64,000 nucleotides of DNA from Acinetobacter sp. ANC 4470 (GCF_002135335.1 NZ_NEGC01000002.1:361245-425244); one strand, 5' to 3'. Shown: positions 39,781 through 50,619, numbered from the stretch's first letter. Program-made: numbers and translations. Notes: generated by a model from the letters alone, not told the origin.

Positions 39781-42000
39781 TTATCTTTGAATGAACAGTT
39801 TATTTGCTTTTTGATATCCTCGTGGTAAGAGTTGACCTTTCGTGGCTCTTTTACCAATATATCTTTGAAGATCATCACCTTTTAATTTTAATTGTTGCTG
39901 TCCTGCAACCACTTGAATTATTTCATTTAAAGACGTTAATGTCATGGACAAAATTTGTTCTTTGCCTTCAAGTTGTATCAATTTATTTCCTTTACCCTTG
40001 TTCAGCATTGGTAATTCTGACAAATCAATCAGCAATAAACGACCAGCGGTACTCAACATCGCCAAATGCGTATTGGCATCCACCGTTTGCAACGGTAATG
40101 CTTTAGCATCATCAGCTACAGTTAAGAACGCTTTACCCGCTTTAGCACTGGTATCGAGTTGTTTCGCATTCGACTTAAAGCCATAGCCTTTAGAACTCAC
40201 TGCAATAATATCGTGCTCATCATCCTCGATTAAAATCTGGATAAAACCCACCCCATTTGCAGGTGCAAGTTTGGAGCTTAATGGCTCACCCAAACCCCGT
40301 GCCGATGGCAAACTCGCAATGGCCAGTGCATAACTGCGACCCGTTTCATCTAAAACATATACACGTTGATTTGATTTTCCTTGCGCATGACTTAAATATT
40401 GATCGCCGGCACGGAAATTGAGATTTTCAGCATCAATATCATGCCCTTTGGCAGAACGAATCCAACCTGCTTCAGACAAAACTACCGTCACAGGATCAGC
40501 AGGCAACATGTCTTGTTCATTGATGGCTTGCGCTTCTGTACGCTGTACGATTGGCGAACGACGATCATCGCCAAATTTTTTCGCATCATCCTTAAGTTCG
40601 GTGATGATTAAATTCTTTAATGATTCTGGATTGGCCAATTGTTCACGAATAATAGCAGCGCGCGCTTCTAGTTCTTCTTGTTCACGGCGAATTTCCATTT
40701 CTTCAAGTTTCGCCAAGTGACGTAACTTAAGTTCTAAAATGGCTTCAGCTTGAATGTCATCAATGCCGAAATGTGAAATCAGTTCTGCTTTCGGATGATC
40801 CTCTTCACGAATAATGCGAATAACAGTATCTAAATCCAAATAAGCAATCAGTAAACCTGCCAAGATATGCAGGCGTTTTTCAATTTTATTCAAATGATAC
40901 TGTAGACGACGGGTCACGGTATTTTTACGAATTTCAATCCATTCCAATAAAATTCGACGAATCGATTTTACTTGTGGACGCGCATCCGCCCCAATCATGT
41001 TCATATTGACACGATAGCTCGATTCTAAATCAGTGGTTGCAAATAAGTGGCTCATCACCCCTTCTGCATCAATACGATTTGAACGCAACACAATCACTAA
41101 ACGAGTCGGATTTTTATGATCGGACTCATCTCGAACATCGCTGACTAAAGGCAGTTTCTTGGCCTGCATTTGGTCGGCAATTTGAGTGATAATTTTTGAA
41201 CCTGAAACCTGATATGGCAAGTCAGTAATCACGATTTCATTTTTTTCAATGGTATAAATCGCACGCATGCGATAACTACCACGACCAGTGGTTTGAATTT
41301 TTAATAAATCTTCCGCGGGGGTAATAATTTCAGCTTTGGTCGGTAAATCGGGTGCAGGAATATATTCTGCCACTTTTTCATCGGTTAAATTGGGGTTACG
41401 AATTAAAGCAATCGTGCCTTTAATCACTTCACGTAAATTATGTGGTGGAATGTCGGTTGCCATGCCCACGGCAATCCCTGTTGTACCATTGAGCAAAATA
41501 TTCGGGACACGTGCAGGTAAATTGACCGGTTCTTTCATTGAACCATCAAAGTTATCCTGCCACTCACAAGTACCTTGACCCAATTCCGACAACAGCACTT
41601 CGCTATAAAGTGAAAGTTTGGCTTCGGTATAACGCATTGCTGCGAAAGATTTTGGATCATCGGGTGAGCCCCAGTTGCCCTGACCTTCAATAAAAGGGTA
41701 GCGATAACTAAAGGGCTGTGCCATCAGCACCATCGCTTCATAACAAGCAGAATCACCATGTGGATGATATTTACCCAGTACATCACCGACCGTACGGGCA
41801 GATTTTTTTGGCTTACCACTATTCTTTAAACCGAGCTCGCTCATTGCATACACAATACGACGTTGTACCGGCTTTAAACCATCGCTAATATGCGGTAATG
41901 CACGATCCATAATCACGTACATGGCATAATTGAGATAAGCTTGTTCGGTAAATTCTGCTACGGAACGATTTTCTGTGGCTTGATGCACAAGGCTGGTCAT
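39781..42000 (-). CDS. parC: DNA topoisomerase IV subunit A
   Basis: A 739-residue type IIA topoisomerase subunit that decatenates chromosomes with ParE. The winged-helix domain holds the quinolone region [16 protein letters not shown] with Ser84 and Glu88, and the active-site Tyr124 in AMRYTEAKL. The C-terminal part is a beta-pinwheel domain. The residues at 84 and 88 are the wild-type ones, so the common resistance substitutions are absent. The length is typical of ParC and shorter than GyrA. Confidence 0.95.
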   Translation of the reverse strand: MTSLVHQATENRSVAEFTEQAYLNYAMYVIMDRALPHISDGLKPVQRRIVYAMSELGLKNSGKPKKSARTVGDVLGKYHPHGDSACYEAMVLMAQPFSYRYPFIEGQGNWGSPDDPKSFAAMRYTEAKLSLYSEVLLSELGQGTCEWQDNFDGSMKEPVNLPARVPNILLNGTTGIAVGMATDIPPHNLREVIKGTIALIRNPNLTDEKVAEYIPAPDLPTKAEIITPAEDLLKIQTTGRGSYRMRAIYTIEKNEIVITDLPYQVSGSKIITQIADQMQAKKLPLVSDVRDESDHKNPTRLVIVLRSNRIDAEGVMSHLFATTDLESSYRVNMNMIGADARPQVKSIRRILLEWIEIRKNTVTRRLQYHLNKIEKRLHILAGLLIAYLDLDTVIRIIREEDHPKAELISHFGIDDIQAEAILELKLRHLAKLEEMEIRREQEELEARAAIIREQLANPESLKNLIITELKDDAKKFGDDRRSPIVQRTEAQAINEQDMLPADPVTVVLSEAGWIRSAKGHDIDAENLNFRAGDQYLSHAQGKSNQRVYVLDETGRSYALAIASLPSARGLGEPLSSKLAPANGVGFIQILIEDDEHDIIAVSSKGYGFKSNAKQLDTSAKAGKAFLTVADDAKALPLQTVDANTHLAMLSTAGRLLLIDLSELPMLNKGKGNKLIQLEGKEQILSMTLTSLNEIIQVVAGQQQLKLKGDDLQRYIGKRATKGQLLPRGYQKANKLFIQR

Positions 42001-42164
42001 AAAAGCGTGAAATCCTAATTAATTCGTTTTTGTATCTACGTTGTTATGCTAAGTCGCAGGTGTTGTCTACACAAGGGGAGTCTCCCATACTGCGCGACAA
42101 ATTGTGTCTTATGGCGTAAAAATATCCATTTTATAATGTGCAATCAACTAAAAATGCAGCAATT

Positions 42165-43484
42165 TTATAAACCCATCGATTCTAGCGTTTTACCTTTGGT
42201 TTCTTCCCCTAAGATTAAAATCACCAAAGCCACAGCCAATAATACGACAGTAAACATCATAAAGACCTGACTAAAACCATTCTCCATGATCATCATATGA
42301 GTGACCACCATCGGTGCAACAATTCCACCCATGCGGCCAATCGCAGAAGCCCAACCTGAACCAAAGGCACGAATATTGGTCGGATATTGTTCTGGAGTAT
42401 AGGTATACAGTACGCCCCATGCCCCTAAATTAAAGAACGACATCAAACAGCCCCAGAGCATAATCATGTTCACTGTATCTGCTTGACCAAAGAAATAAGC
42501 GGCAACGGCACACATGCCAATAAAGCCTGCCAAGGTCGCTTTTCGCCCCAATTTCTCCACCAACCATGCAGCTGCAACATAACCTGGAAGCTGTGCCAAA
42601 ATCATGATCAGCACATATTCAAAAGACTGCACAATGCTATAGCCTTGCTTTACCAACAAACTAGGTAGCCAAGTAAAAATGCCATAATAGGAATAAACAA
42701 TACCAAACCAAATCAGCCATAACATTAAGGTACGGCGCGCAAATGCACCTGACCAAAGCTGACGAAAAGAAATATTTTGTTTTGCTGCAACAGGCTGCAC
42801 TTCAATATAATCAATAACCTCAACACCGCACTGGCGTTCAAGCTGCTGCACCAATGCATGTGCTTCTTCAATACGTCCACGGTTAATCAAATACGGTACC
42901 GACTCTGGCACTTTTTTCAAAATCATAAATACATAAATAGCGGGTAAGCCGCCAATTAAAAAGGCGATCTGCCAGCCATAATTTGGAATCACAAAATAGG
43001 ATACCAATGCGGCAACCAACCAACCTAAGCCCCAAAAACTTTCCAGTAAAACGATAAACCGTCCACGTACTTGAGCAGGAATATATTCACTAACCAAAGT
43101 CACAGCAACTGGAAGTTGTCCCCCCAAGCCTAAGCCAACAATAAAACGAAACAGCAATAACCAAGTTAAATTCGGTGCAAAAGCACATAAAGCTGTCGCA
43201 ATACTATAAATCACTAGAGTCATTGCAAAAACGGTACGCCGTCCAATTCGATCTGCTAAGCCACCGGATAAAACAGCCCCTATCGCCATGCCAACAAAAC
43301 CGATCGATACCACCCAACCTTTTTCCGTCGGTGTCATGTTCCATTCTTCAGCCATGCTGATCAAAATAAATGAAATAAGCCCAGTATCCATCGCATCGAA
43401 CATCCAACCCAGTCCGATGACCCAGAGTAAGGTATAGTGAAATTTACCGATTGGTAAGCGTTGTACACGTGAGACTAAATCCAT
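42165..43484 (-). CDS. niaP: MFS transporter, NiaP-like (niacin uptake)
   Basis: A 439-residue major facilitator with twelve membrane segments. The loop 2-3 motif is GGLADRIGRRTV, and helix 1 carries WMFDAMDTGLISF, the pattern of the sugar/aromatic-acid porter branch. The sequence closely resembles Acinetobacter NiaP, a nicotinate/nicotinamide importer, but other aromatic-acid substrates are possible. I chose the ATG at 43484 (protein begins MDLVSRVQRL), with GAG eight bases upstream. It lies upstream of parC on the same strand with a 164-bp gap. Confidence 0.75.
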   Translation of the reverse strand: MDLVSRVQRLPIGKFHYTLLWVIGLGWMFDAMDTGLISFILISMAEEWNMTPTEKGWVVSIGFVGMAIGAVLSGGLADRIGRRTVFAMTLVIYSIATALCAFAPNLTWLLLFRFIVGLGLGGQLPVAVTLVSEYIPAQVRGRFIVLLESFWGLGWLVAALVSYFVIPNYGWQIAFLIGGLPAIYVFMILKKVPESVPYLINRGRIEEAHALVQQLERQCGVEVIDYIEVQPVAAKQNISFRQLWSGAFARRTLMLWLIWFGIVYSYYGIFTWLPSLLVKQGYSIVQSFEYVLIMILAQLPGYVAAAWLVEKLGRKATLAGFIGMCAVAAYFFGQADTVNMIMLWGCLMSFFNLGAWGVLYTYTPEQYPTNIRAFGSGWASAIGRMGGIVAPMVVTHMMIMENGFSQVFMMFTVVLLAVALVILILGEETKGKTLESMGL

Positions 43485-43573
43485 AATAAGCGCTCTGATT
43501 TGGTGAAAGAATGCATACTGCTTTCCCAACAGGATTTATAGTTGTACTTATTTTTATACGCTCATTTAAACAG

Positions 43574-43600
43574 GATGACTGCTTTATTTCATCAGTCATC
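43574..43600 (-). terminator. Possible terminator after the TRIC gene
   Basis: Perfect 8-bp arms GATGACTG and CAGTCATC with an eleven-base loop, 21 bases past the TRIC stop. The T-run that follows is weak. Confidence 0.4.
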
Positions 43601-43620
43601 TATCATTTTTATGCAAATAG

Positions 43621-44265
43621 TTATGACGCATCTTTAGAGGATGCAGATTGCTCATCATCATCTTTATAAATAAATTTCGGCATTTCCAAACCAAAATAGA
43701 TGGCGATACAACGTAAAGAAAAACCGAAAATGAGGGTGGAAATGACGGTAACTTCTAGAGAAAAGCCGATCTCTTGACAGACCCAATAGCAAATTACGGA
43801 AACAAAGGAAATACTGGCATACAATTCACGGCGGAATACCAAGGGTACATCGTTACATAGGATATCTCGCAAGATACCACCAGACACCCCAGTCAACACG
43901 CCAGCAACCGCTGAAACAACAAAACCATGACCCATTTGCAGTGCGACTTGACAACCAATCACGGTAAAGCCAATCAACCCCATCGCATCTAAAATCAGAA
44001 AGATAGAACGTAAATGACGCATCCATTTGGCAATTAAAATCGTGACAAATGCAGCAGCACAGGTCAAAACTAAATATTCAGGATGTTTAACCCAAGTCAG
44101 CGGATAATGTCCGAGCAGTACGTCTCGAACCGAACCACCACCCAGTGCAGTGACGCAGGCAATCAGCGTTACACCAAACCAATCCATACTACGTCGACCT
44201 GCCGACAGTGCACCTGTCATCGCTTCAGCCGTAATCGCAACAATATAAATGACTAATAGTAACAT
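43621..44265 (-). CDS. TRIC-family cation channel (UPF0126)
   Basis: A 214-residue membrane protein with six to seven hydrophobic segments. It is made of two similar halves: AGRRSMDWFGVTLIACVTALGGGSVRDVLLG and AVAGVLTGVSGGILRDILCNDVPLVF. The repeated GGG/GG-x-x-RD motif defines the trimeric intracellular cation channel family. Ion specificity in bacteria is mainly potassium. It starts 60 bases after the YchJ-like gene on the same strand. Confidence 0.87.
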   Translation of the reverse strand: MLLLVIYIVAITAEAMTGALSAGRRSMDWFGVTLIACVTALGGGSVRDVLLGHYPLTWVKHPEYLVLTCAAAFVTILIAKWMRHLRSIFLILDAMGLIGFTVIGCQVALQMGHGFVVSAVAGVLTGVSGGILRDILCNDVPLVFRRELYASISFVSVICYWVCQEIGFSLEVTVISTLIFGFSLRCIAIYFGLEMPKFIYKDDDEQSASSKDAS

Positions 44266-44325
44266 TGCCCATCTTCCACTGAGGGTAATCGATGCGCGCT
44301 ATTCTAAGGTAAATTTAAGCTAAAA

Positions 44326-44793
44326 CTACAGATATTGTGCACAACATTGTTTAAATTTTTTGCCTGAACCACAAATGCAAGCTTGCTTCATGCTGATTTG
44401 CATCTCCGTGGTCGGATCAAGGAAATACCATGCCCCATCCTGTTGTACAAAATGAGAGACTTCATGATGCAGCTGTGCTTGTTTTCCATCATGGTAATAG
44501 GCTTTAAATTCTACCTGTGCATGATTTTTATCTATTTTTTCTTTAGCTTGAATGACTTCTAGTTTGAGCCATTGATTGGATTGACTCCAATCAGCAATTG
44601 CAACTTGATCCAAGAATTGTTGCTGCCCCATAGCTGTAGTTTTGACAATGTAATCAATCAGATGTTTAGCAAATGCACTATAACGTGAACGCATCAACTG
44701 TTCTGCACTTTGCGCCTTTTGCTGTCCCATATGCAATGGTTGGCAACACTCTATGTAATTCCCTCGCCCGCAAGGACAACTGCTTTCTGACAT
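44326..44793 (-). CDS. YchJ-family SEC-C motif protein
   Basis: A 155-residue protein with a zinc-binding SEC-C-like motif at each end: CPCGRGNYIECCQPLH (7-22) and CICGSGKKFKQCC near the C-terminus. An NTF2-like YchJ core (YSAFAKHLIDYIVKT) lies between them. The family is UPF0225, with no proven function; SEC-C motifs in SecA bind zinc and SecB. Confidence 0.85.
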   Translation of the reverse strand: MSESSCPCGRGNYIECCQPLHMGQQKAQSAEQLMRSRYSAFAKHLIDYIVKTTAMGQQQFLDQVAIADWSQSNQWLKLEVIQAKEKIDKNHAQVEFKAYYHDGKQAQLHHEVSHFVQQDGAWYFLDPTTEMQISMKQACICGSGKKFKQCCAQYL

Positions 44794-44807
44794 GAAATTT
44801 TCCCATA

Positions 44808-44835
44808 AAAATAGCCCGACTGTACGAGCTATTTT
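44808..44835 (-). terminator. Terminator after the TerC-CBS-CorC gene
   Basis: Arms AAAATAGC (44808-44815) and GCTATTTT (44828-44835) plus an inner CG/CG pair past one mismatch. On the minus strand it is followed by a T-run. Confidence 0.6.
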
Positions 44836-44875
44836 AATCTATCCGTATATTTTAAAATGATATAACGTCATTTAA

Positions 44876-46453
44876 TTAATTTTCTGTACCTGTTTCCGCT
44901 TGCGGCATGATATGTACTTTATCAATTTTGTGACCATCCATCGTGACCACTTCAAAGATATAACCATCTGCTGCCAATTTTGCACCACTTTCGGGTAAAC
45001 GCCCTAAATGGAATAAAATATAACCTGATAACGTTGAATATTGTTCAGACTCATCAACTAAATCACGTGCTAACAATAAGGAAACATGACGAATATCGGT
45101 AGACCCTTCTAGAATAAGCGTGCCATCTTCTAAACTTTCCGCGGCTGTTTCTAGTTCATCTTCATCGGGGAATTCACCTGCAATTGCCTCTAACACATCA
45201 ATCGGCGTCGCAATACCTTCAATGGAACCATATTCATTTAACACAATCGCCATTTGCAGCGGTGCTTGGCGTAATTGCTCCATCACCATGAGCACTTGGG
45301 CATTTTCATGCACAATGACGGGTTCACGTAAGTGACGTTCAAAATTGAGTACACCCGTTTCGATGTATTCATTCATGATTTTATGCGTGAGTACGATCCC
45401 TGCAATATTGTCCAGTTCACCACGTGCAATAATTAAACGCGAATGGGTCATGCTCAAGAGTTGTTCTTTAATCGAAGCTTCATCTTCGTCTAAATCAAGC
45501 CATTCCAATTCAGGACGTGGTGTCATGACTGATTTCACTGGTCGTTCAGACAATCCAAGTACCCCTTGTACCATCACACTATGATAAGCACCATTTTCTT
45601 CATTAAACACTTCATCGGCAAAGGCACGTGTGGCCAGTACATCTTCAGACTCATTATTTTGTGATTCATTTTTTCCACCTAGCATACGCATCACGGCAGA
45701 GGCAGTACGATAACGTAAGTCCGTTGTAGTGACCAATTTTTCCTGATTGCGGCGCATGGTTTGATTGACAAACTCAACCACCACAGAGAAACCAATTGCA
45801 GCATATAAATAGCCTTTCGGGATATGGTAACCAAAACCTTCAACAATCAGTGAGAAACCAATCATCATTAAGAAACCGAGACATAAAATCACCACGGTTG
45901 GATGCTTATTAACGAAGTTCATGAGCGGTTTCGATGCCCACAGCATAATGCCAACGGCGATAATCACCGCAATCATCATGACGGAAAGATCTTTCACCAT
46001 ACCCACTGCGGTAATCACACTATCGAGCGAGAAAACAGCATCCAGCACCACAATTTGAACAATCACCATCCAAAAAGCGGCATGTACAGGATTTTCTTCT
46101 TTTTGCGGTTGAGTGCCTTCCAGTCGTTCATGCAGTTCCATGGTGCCTTTAAACAAAAGGAATACACCACCGAACAGTAGAATCAGATCACGACCAGAAA
46201 AAGCATGATCAAAAAGATGGAATAGCGGTTGAGTTAAGGTCACCACCCAAGCAATTGAAGCCAGCAAAATTAATCGCATCACCAAAGCTAAAACTAAGCC
46301 GATAATACGACCCGCATTGCGCTGATGAGGGGGAAGTTTTTCCGCCAAAATTGCGATGAAGACCAGATTGTCGATACCGAGAACAATTTCTAGAACCACT
46401 AAAGTTGCAAGACCAACCCATGCCGATGGATCTGACATCCATTCAAAGATCAT
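44876..46453 (-). CDS. TerC / CBS / CorC fusion membrane protein
   Basis: A 525-residue protein. An N-terminal TerC domain (about 1-235) has seven membrane segments with [23 protein letters not shown] metal-binding acidic residues and [18 protein letters not shown] pair follows (about 300-425), then a CorC/HlyC transporter-associated domain (about 440-520). The layout is that of E. coli YoaE/YegH. TerC proteins handle manganese or calcium export to exoenzymes; the role here is inferred. No yybP-ykoY riboswitch is visible upstream. Confidence 0.87.
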   Translation of the reverse strand: MIFEWMSDPSAWVGLATLVVLEIVLGIDNLVFIAILAEKLPPHQRNAGRIIGLVLALVMRLILLASIAWVVTLTQPLFHLFDHAFSGRDLILLFGGVFLLFKGTMELHERLEGTQPQKEENPVHAAFWMVIVQIVVLDAVFSLDSVITAVGMVKDLSVMMIAVIIAVGIMLWASKPLMNFVNKHPTVVILCLGFLMMIGFSLIVEGFGYHIPKGYLYAAIGFSVVVEFVNQTMRRNQEKLVTTTDLRYRTASAVMRMLGGKNESQNNESEDVLATRAFADEVFNEENGAYHSVMVQGVLGLSERPVKSVMTPRPELEWLDLDEDEASIKEQLLSMTHSRLIIARGELDNIAGIVLTHKIMNEYIETGVLNFERHLREPVIVHENAQVLMVMEQLRQAPLQMAIVLNEYGSIEGIATPIDVLEAIAGEFPDEDELETAAESLEDGTLILEGSTDIRHVSLLLARDLVDESEQYSTLSGYILFHLGRLPESGAKLAADGYIFEVVTMDGHKIDKVHIMPQAETGTEN

Positions 46454-46787
46454 TGGATGTACTCCTGCATACGATTGAGGACTGATTCTAGAGTCATGCT
46501 ATTAAAATCAGTGCATGTTCTCTGAACATTATTCAGTATAATTTTTTCGTACGAATTGATATGTTCGGAGCGATGACAACCACTACCCATGTTGATTCAT
46601 TTGTTGGAAAACAGATTTTTAGTATAACAAGATGAAGTAGAAATTCATCCTTTTTTCAATATACTGCGTTTTCCTACCACCAAATTTCAACAAATTTTTA
46701 CCAAAGCTGTGCATTCCAAAGCAGGTGTGGTCATATTTTCTGCCTAAGCTAGAGCCTGAAAACATAAAGTGTTATGGTGAAAATATA
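46454..46787. other. Divergent intergenic region, TerC gene / LOG gene
   Basis: 334 bases without an ORF that I believe. It contains a perfect 10-bp palindrome TTCGTACGAA (46546-46555) and an inverted repeat TGTTC-TCT-GAACA (46516-46528). A TATACT hexamer on the minus strand lies at 46536-46541. These could be operators for the TerC gene, but I recognise no regulator. Confidence 0.4.
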
Positions 46788-47411
46788 ATGATGAACAGTG
46801 TATTAAAAATGACTCCAAAACATAAAAATCCCACGCCTAAAACGACTCAAGCTTTAATTGCGCTCTATTGCGGTTCCCGTTCAGGAAATAAGCCTATTTA
46901 TACAGAAAAAGCCATTGCTCTGGCTCAAGGTCTTGCTGATCTAGGTTTTGGACTGGTCTATGGCGGTGCAAGTATTGGTCTTATGGGACAAGTCGCCAAT
47001 GCCGTTATACAACATGGTGGTCAAACTGTTGGGGTGATTCCTGAATTTATGCTTGATTATGAAATTGCACACCATCAACTCACTGAGTTGCACATTGTAA
47101 AAAATATGCATGAACGTAAGGCGATGATGGCGGATCGCGCCAGTGCTTTTGTGGCACTGCCAGGTGGCTTAGGCACGTTTGAAGAAATTTTAGAAGTCGC
47201 TACTTGGGGGCAGTTGAATCAACACCAAAAACCGATGATGCTATATAACGTAAACGGCTTCTATGACGCTTTAATTGCTCAGCTTGATCATGCCGTTGAA
47301 GAAGGGTTCTTACCGCCACAGCATCGGGCGAAATTAATTGTTTGTAATCATGCGGATCAAATTGTGAATGCAATTAAAAATCTAAACGCTCCAAAACACT
47401 TTGCCATTTAA
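46788..47411 (+). CDS. LOG-family cytokinin riboside 5'-phosphate phosphoribohydrolase
   Basis: A 207-residue Rossmann-fold protein of the TIGR00730/LOG family that hydrolyses nucleoside 5'-monophosphates to base and ribose phosphate. The signature PGGLGTFEE lies at 125-133, and the catalytic Arg/Lys pair is in NMHERKAMM (107-115). The start is uncertain: ATGs at 46788 and 46791 are both near GGTGAA, and a GTG at 46725 is less likely because it adds an atypical leader. Confidence 0.87.
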   Translation: MMNSVLKMTPKHKNPTPKTTQALIALYCGSRSGNKPIYTEKAIALAQGLADLGFGLVYGGASIGLMGQVANAVIQHGGQTVGVIPEFMLDYEIAHHQLTELHIVKNMHERKAMMADRASAFVALPGGLGTFEEILEVATWGQLNQHQKPMMLYNVNGFYDALIAQLDHAVEEGFLPPQHRAKLIVCNHADQIVNAIKNLNAPKHFAI

Positions 47412-47428
47412 ATACATACCGTAACAAC

Positions 47429-47457
47429 AAAAAAGCGAGCCCATGGCTCGCTTTTTT
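47429..47457. terminator. Bidirectional terminator, LOG gene / PiT-like gene
   Basis: Perfect 13-bp arms, 47429-47441 and 47445-47457 (GCGAGCC core), with a three-base loop and six-base A and T tracts. It serves two convergent genes. Confidence 0.9.
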
Positions 47458-47474
47458 AAGGCATCAATATGCAA

Positions 47475-48440
47475 TTAACCTGAGATGACTTTATAAAACC
47501 ACGGTAAGGTAGTTGCTAAAACAATACTCATGATTAAGCCTACCATCAGCTTCATCGCATCCTTACTGACATTGCGCGAAGTTCGATATTTATTCACTTC
47601 AGCCAGATGCATAGACATGGCAAATTCACGACCTGCAAGTAAGCCCAAGAATACCCAAGTGGTACTCATTGGAATATTACTCCACTCTTTAAACACCAAT
47701 AAAATGAGCGCGTAAATAAAATCGATAATGGTGGCTGAACGGATGTCTGCCACACCCGTTTTGGTGTCGATAATTTTTTGGATGGCTCCGCCACGTTGGT
47801 AGAAAATCATCCCCAATAAAATGACAAAAACCAAAATTGCAAAAATCAAAAATGCGAGCGGGACTTGACGTGGCACATAGACAAAAATATTGGCCAAATC
47901 TTGAATCAGCCATTGGCTCCATAAAAAAGCCGTAGATACCCACTGTAAACCAATCCAAATATGTGATGGTTTGTGATCACGCGTTTTGCTGAAATAAACC
48001 GAAATGCCTTTAATCACAAAACGATAGATAATAATTGCCACCACAAATGCAACGGCGTATCCCATCATCGACTTGGTCAGCATGGCTCCCAAACTGCTTG
48101 GCGAGAAAATGGTCAAAACTAAAAATGTAGTACTAACGGGGATCCCATACTTGGTCAACAAGATTAGCAATATAGGCGGAACAATATACAGCCAAGTAAT
48201 CCCTGACTCAGGAAAAGGAATGGTTTCAAGACGACCATAAGATGCATCCCCTACCCCTGAAACCCACCAACCGTAAAACAAAACTACGCTTAAAATACTA
48301 CTGGTATAAAGCCAAAGTAACCACCACGGACGATGAGCATTCGATGAAATAAAGGTACCTAATGTTTGTGGTACATCATTTCCGACTATTGAATAAGCAG
48401 CTAAACAGAAACCAACAATCATCAAAATTTCGATTGTCAT
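47475..48440 (-). CDS. PiT-like (inorganic phosphate transporter-related) permease
   Basis: A 321-residue membrane protein with about nine hydrophobic segments. It is not a textbook family member, but GNDVPQTLGT near the N-terminus resembles the PiT signature GANDVANAFGT. The two blocks KYGIPVSTTF and NIPMSTTWVFLG look like the paired P-x-STT motifs of the PiT repeats. Substrate unknown; phosphate is only inferred. I chose the ATG at 48440 (protein begins MTIEILMIVG); the frame extends to 48500. Confidence 0.65.
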   Translation of the reverse strand: MTIEILMIVGFCLAAYSIVGNDVPQTLGTFISSNAHRPWWLLWLYTSSILSVVLFYGWWVSGVGDASYGRLETIPFPESGITWLYIVPPILLILLTKYGIPVSTTFLVLTIFSPSSLGAMLTKSMMGYAVAFVVAIIIYRFVIKGISVYFSKTRDHKPSHIWIGLQWVSTAFLWSQWLIQDLANIFVYVPRQVPLAFLIFAILVFVILLGMIFYQRGGAIQKIIDTKTGVADIRSATIIDFIYALILLVFKEWSNIPMSTTWVFLGLLAGREFAMSMHLAEVNKYRTSRNVSKDAMKLMVGLIMSIVLATTLPWFYKVISG

Positions 48441-48563
48441 AACAACAAAACCTTTTTCGCCAATGAAAGCCCCACCCAATACGACGAATGAGTTGTGCAA
48501 GATTATGACAGTTTTGTATCACTTTAATCACATCACAGTGATACGGTTTTGTTACACGACACA

Positions 48564-48591
48564 AAAAAAGAGCAACTTTGTGCTCTTTTTT
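48564..48591 (-). terminator. Terminator after the choice-of-anchor I gene
   Basis: Perfect 11-bp arms, 48564-48574 and 48581-48591 (AGAGCA core), six-base loop. It lies 11 bases past the stop on the minus strand, with a long T-run. Confidence 0.88.
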
Positions 48592-48602
48592 CTCACTTTG
48601 AA

Positions 48603-50441
48603 TTAGCTTAACTTCACTTGATAGATTGCAGTTGAACCACTTACTTCATTGCCCACCACCAAAAGTGGCTGTCCATTGGGTGAATCTTTCGCAGCAATAA
48701 AAATTAAACCTTCAGGTCCTAAATCCCCTTGTTTATTTGGTAGCTCAGTCATTTTTCGGTCATTAAAATATTGAACGAACTGTCCTTTTTTCGGCTGACT
48801 AATATCATAGACCATGATACCGCTTTGACGTTCAAGCCCAATAAATGCAAAAGTTTTATTGCCAATCTTGCCCAATGCAACGCCTTCAGGTTCAGGCCCT
48901 TTGTTGTCACTACGGTCATCAAACTTTGCTTCTTCATGATTGCTATTGAAATATTGCGGCATCATTTCCGCAACTTTTGCTTCAAATTCTTTGCCTGAGT
49001 CCCAGACTATTTTTTTCGAAAATGGATCAATAATACTGAATGAACGACCGCCATAAGCATATAGTTTGTCATAGGTCATCAGCCCCTTTTCATCGAGTAG
49101 TGGCAAACCAGTCAGTGCATCTTTTTTATAGCCTTGTGTCCAACTCATGGTTAAACGCCCCAATTGACTATCACTCATTAAGCTATTTAAGCAGCTATTC
49201 ACATCGGATACAGCATGACAAAAAACTGATGGATCTAATTTTGCACCTTTTACATTTGGCGCAATCTGACGTAAATGTGCAGCATAATCACCATTATTTC
49301 TAAAACCTTTGCTATTAAATAAGTGCTTTACACGAATTTCTTCAGCATAGCCTGCGTTTAAATCATCACCTTTAAAATACTGATCCGCATCGACCAACCA
49401 TTCACGTGCATCACCCTCATTGGCAGTCACCAAATAAGTTTGACCATTGACCTGATATTGCGCAATTGTATCGGGCATATACATCCCAAAAACACCCGAC
49501 CATGCTTGAATATTAATGCCTAAATTTTTATCACTGGCATCAAAGGCATTTTCAGCTAAACCATGGTCTTTATAGCCGATCGGGAAAATATCGACGACTT
49601 CATCTTTCATTAAATCAATTTTAGCAATGGCATTGTTTTCTTGTAGCGTTGCCCATGCAGTTTTGCCATCTGTACTGATGGTAATGTATTCAGGTTCTAG
49701 ATCTTGAGCAACCGTTGTCGTTGGAATACCTTGCGTTGTAATATTGGCATATTGCCGAGCATCAGGTCCAAAAATACGGACACCAGCTTCCAACAAGCTT
49801 TGCTTTTGCGAATTCCATGCGCTAAATCCTGCTGTTTTTACTAGAGGGCGTTGGATATTACTCACATCAATAATACTGATTGAGCCTTGAGGGTCAACGG
49901 CATATCCAGCACTCGGTTCACCTTCATTCGCCACCAAGACCTTCTTGCTGTCTGGTGTGAACACCAACATATCGGGCAATGCCCCAACCTCAACCTGACT
50001 AATAAAACTTAAGTCTTTGGCATTAAAGAAAGCAACTATGCCGTTGTCCGTTTTATTTTTAGCTTGCACTGCTAAAGCAACAATGCCCTGATGCACCGCA
50101 ACACTATTCACGTCTGATTCCGCCAAATATGTACGTGCAGATAATTCCCCAATATGTACAGGCTTTTCAGGTTGTGTCATATCCAGTACATCGACCATGC
50201 CCTTTTTGGCATTCACCACAAATAGACGTTTGCTCGCAGCATCAAAAGCTGGAATTTCTGCCGCGCTAGCACCGAAAATGCCCGTTTCATAACCACCAAT
50301 ACGCACCAGTTCAATGCTATTCGGAGTTTTCTCCTCAACGACTGCTGGTGTCACAATAACTTCATTTTTCTGATCATCATTACACGCCACCATCCCCACC
50401 GAAAGTAAAGCAATCATCAGTGCCGAAAATTGTATCTTCAT
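48603..50441 (-). CDS. Choice-of-anchor I beta-propeller lipoprotein
   Basis: A 612-residue exported protein. A lipoprotein signal ends in MVAC (Cys20) followed by Asn-Asp-Asp. The body is a WD40/YVTN-like beta-propeller (repeats such as VFTPDSKKVLVANEGEP and ITISTDGKTAWATLQENNAIAKID) with the terminal LGPEGLIFI block of the choice-of-anchor I family. Such proteins are often annotated as alkaline-phosphatase-like and sit on the cell surface. No enzymatic residues can be named. It is monocistronic. Confidence 0.82.
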   Translation of the reverse strand: MKIQFSALMIALLSVGMVACNDDQKNEVIVTPAVVEEKTPNSIELVRIGGYETGIFGASAAEIPAFDAASKRLFVVNAKKGMVDVLDMTQPEKPVHIGELSARTYLAESDVNSVAVHQGIVALAVQAKNKTDNGIVAFFNAKDLSFISQVEVGALPDMLVFTPDSKKVLVANEGEPSAGYAVDPQGSISIIDVSNIQRPLVKTAGFSAWNSQKQSLLEAGVRIFGPDARQYANITTQGIPTTTVAQDLEPEYITISTDGKTAWATLQENNAIAKIDLMKDEVVDIFPIGYKDHGLAENAFDASDKNLGINIQAWSGVFGMYMPDTIAQYQVNGQTYLVTANEGDAREWLVDADQYFKGDDLNAGYAEEIRVKHLFNSKGFRNNGDYAAHLRQIAPNVKGAKLDPSVFCHAVSDVNSCLNSLMSDSQLGRLTMSWTQGYKKDALTGLPLLDEKGLMTYDKLYAYGGRSFSIIDPFSKKIVWDSGKEFEAKVAEMMPQYFNSNHEEAKFDDRSDNKGPEPEGVALGKIGNKTFAFIGLERQSGIMVYDISQPKKGQFVQYFNDRKMTELPNKQGDLGPEGLIFIAAKDSPNGQPLLVVGNEVSGSTAIYQVKLS

Positions 50442-50619
50442 TATGCTTATCCATCATTTTTATTAAAATTGTGACCACGTTATAAGCACCATGTGTCAGC
50501 AGCATGACGGCTGCATTGCTGTTTTATTGCATTATTATGGCAAAATGAAAACAACGATTTAATACAACAACCTTTCTAGATTCATTTAAACTCTTTAGAA
50601 ACCTCAGCTTCTTCAAAAT

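Noticed and set aside
46454..46787. yybP-ykoY manganese riboswitch upstream of the TerC gene
   Set aside because: The conserved core of that riboswitch is not present on the minus strand.
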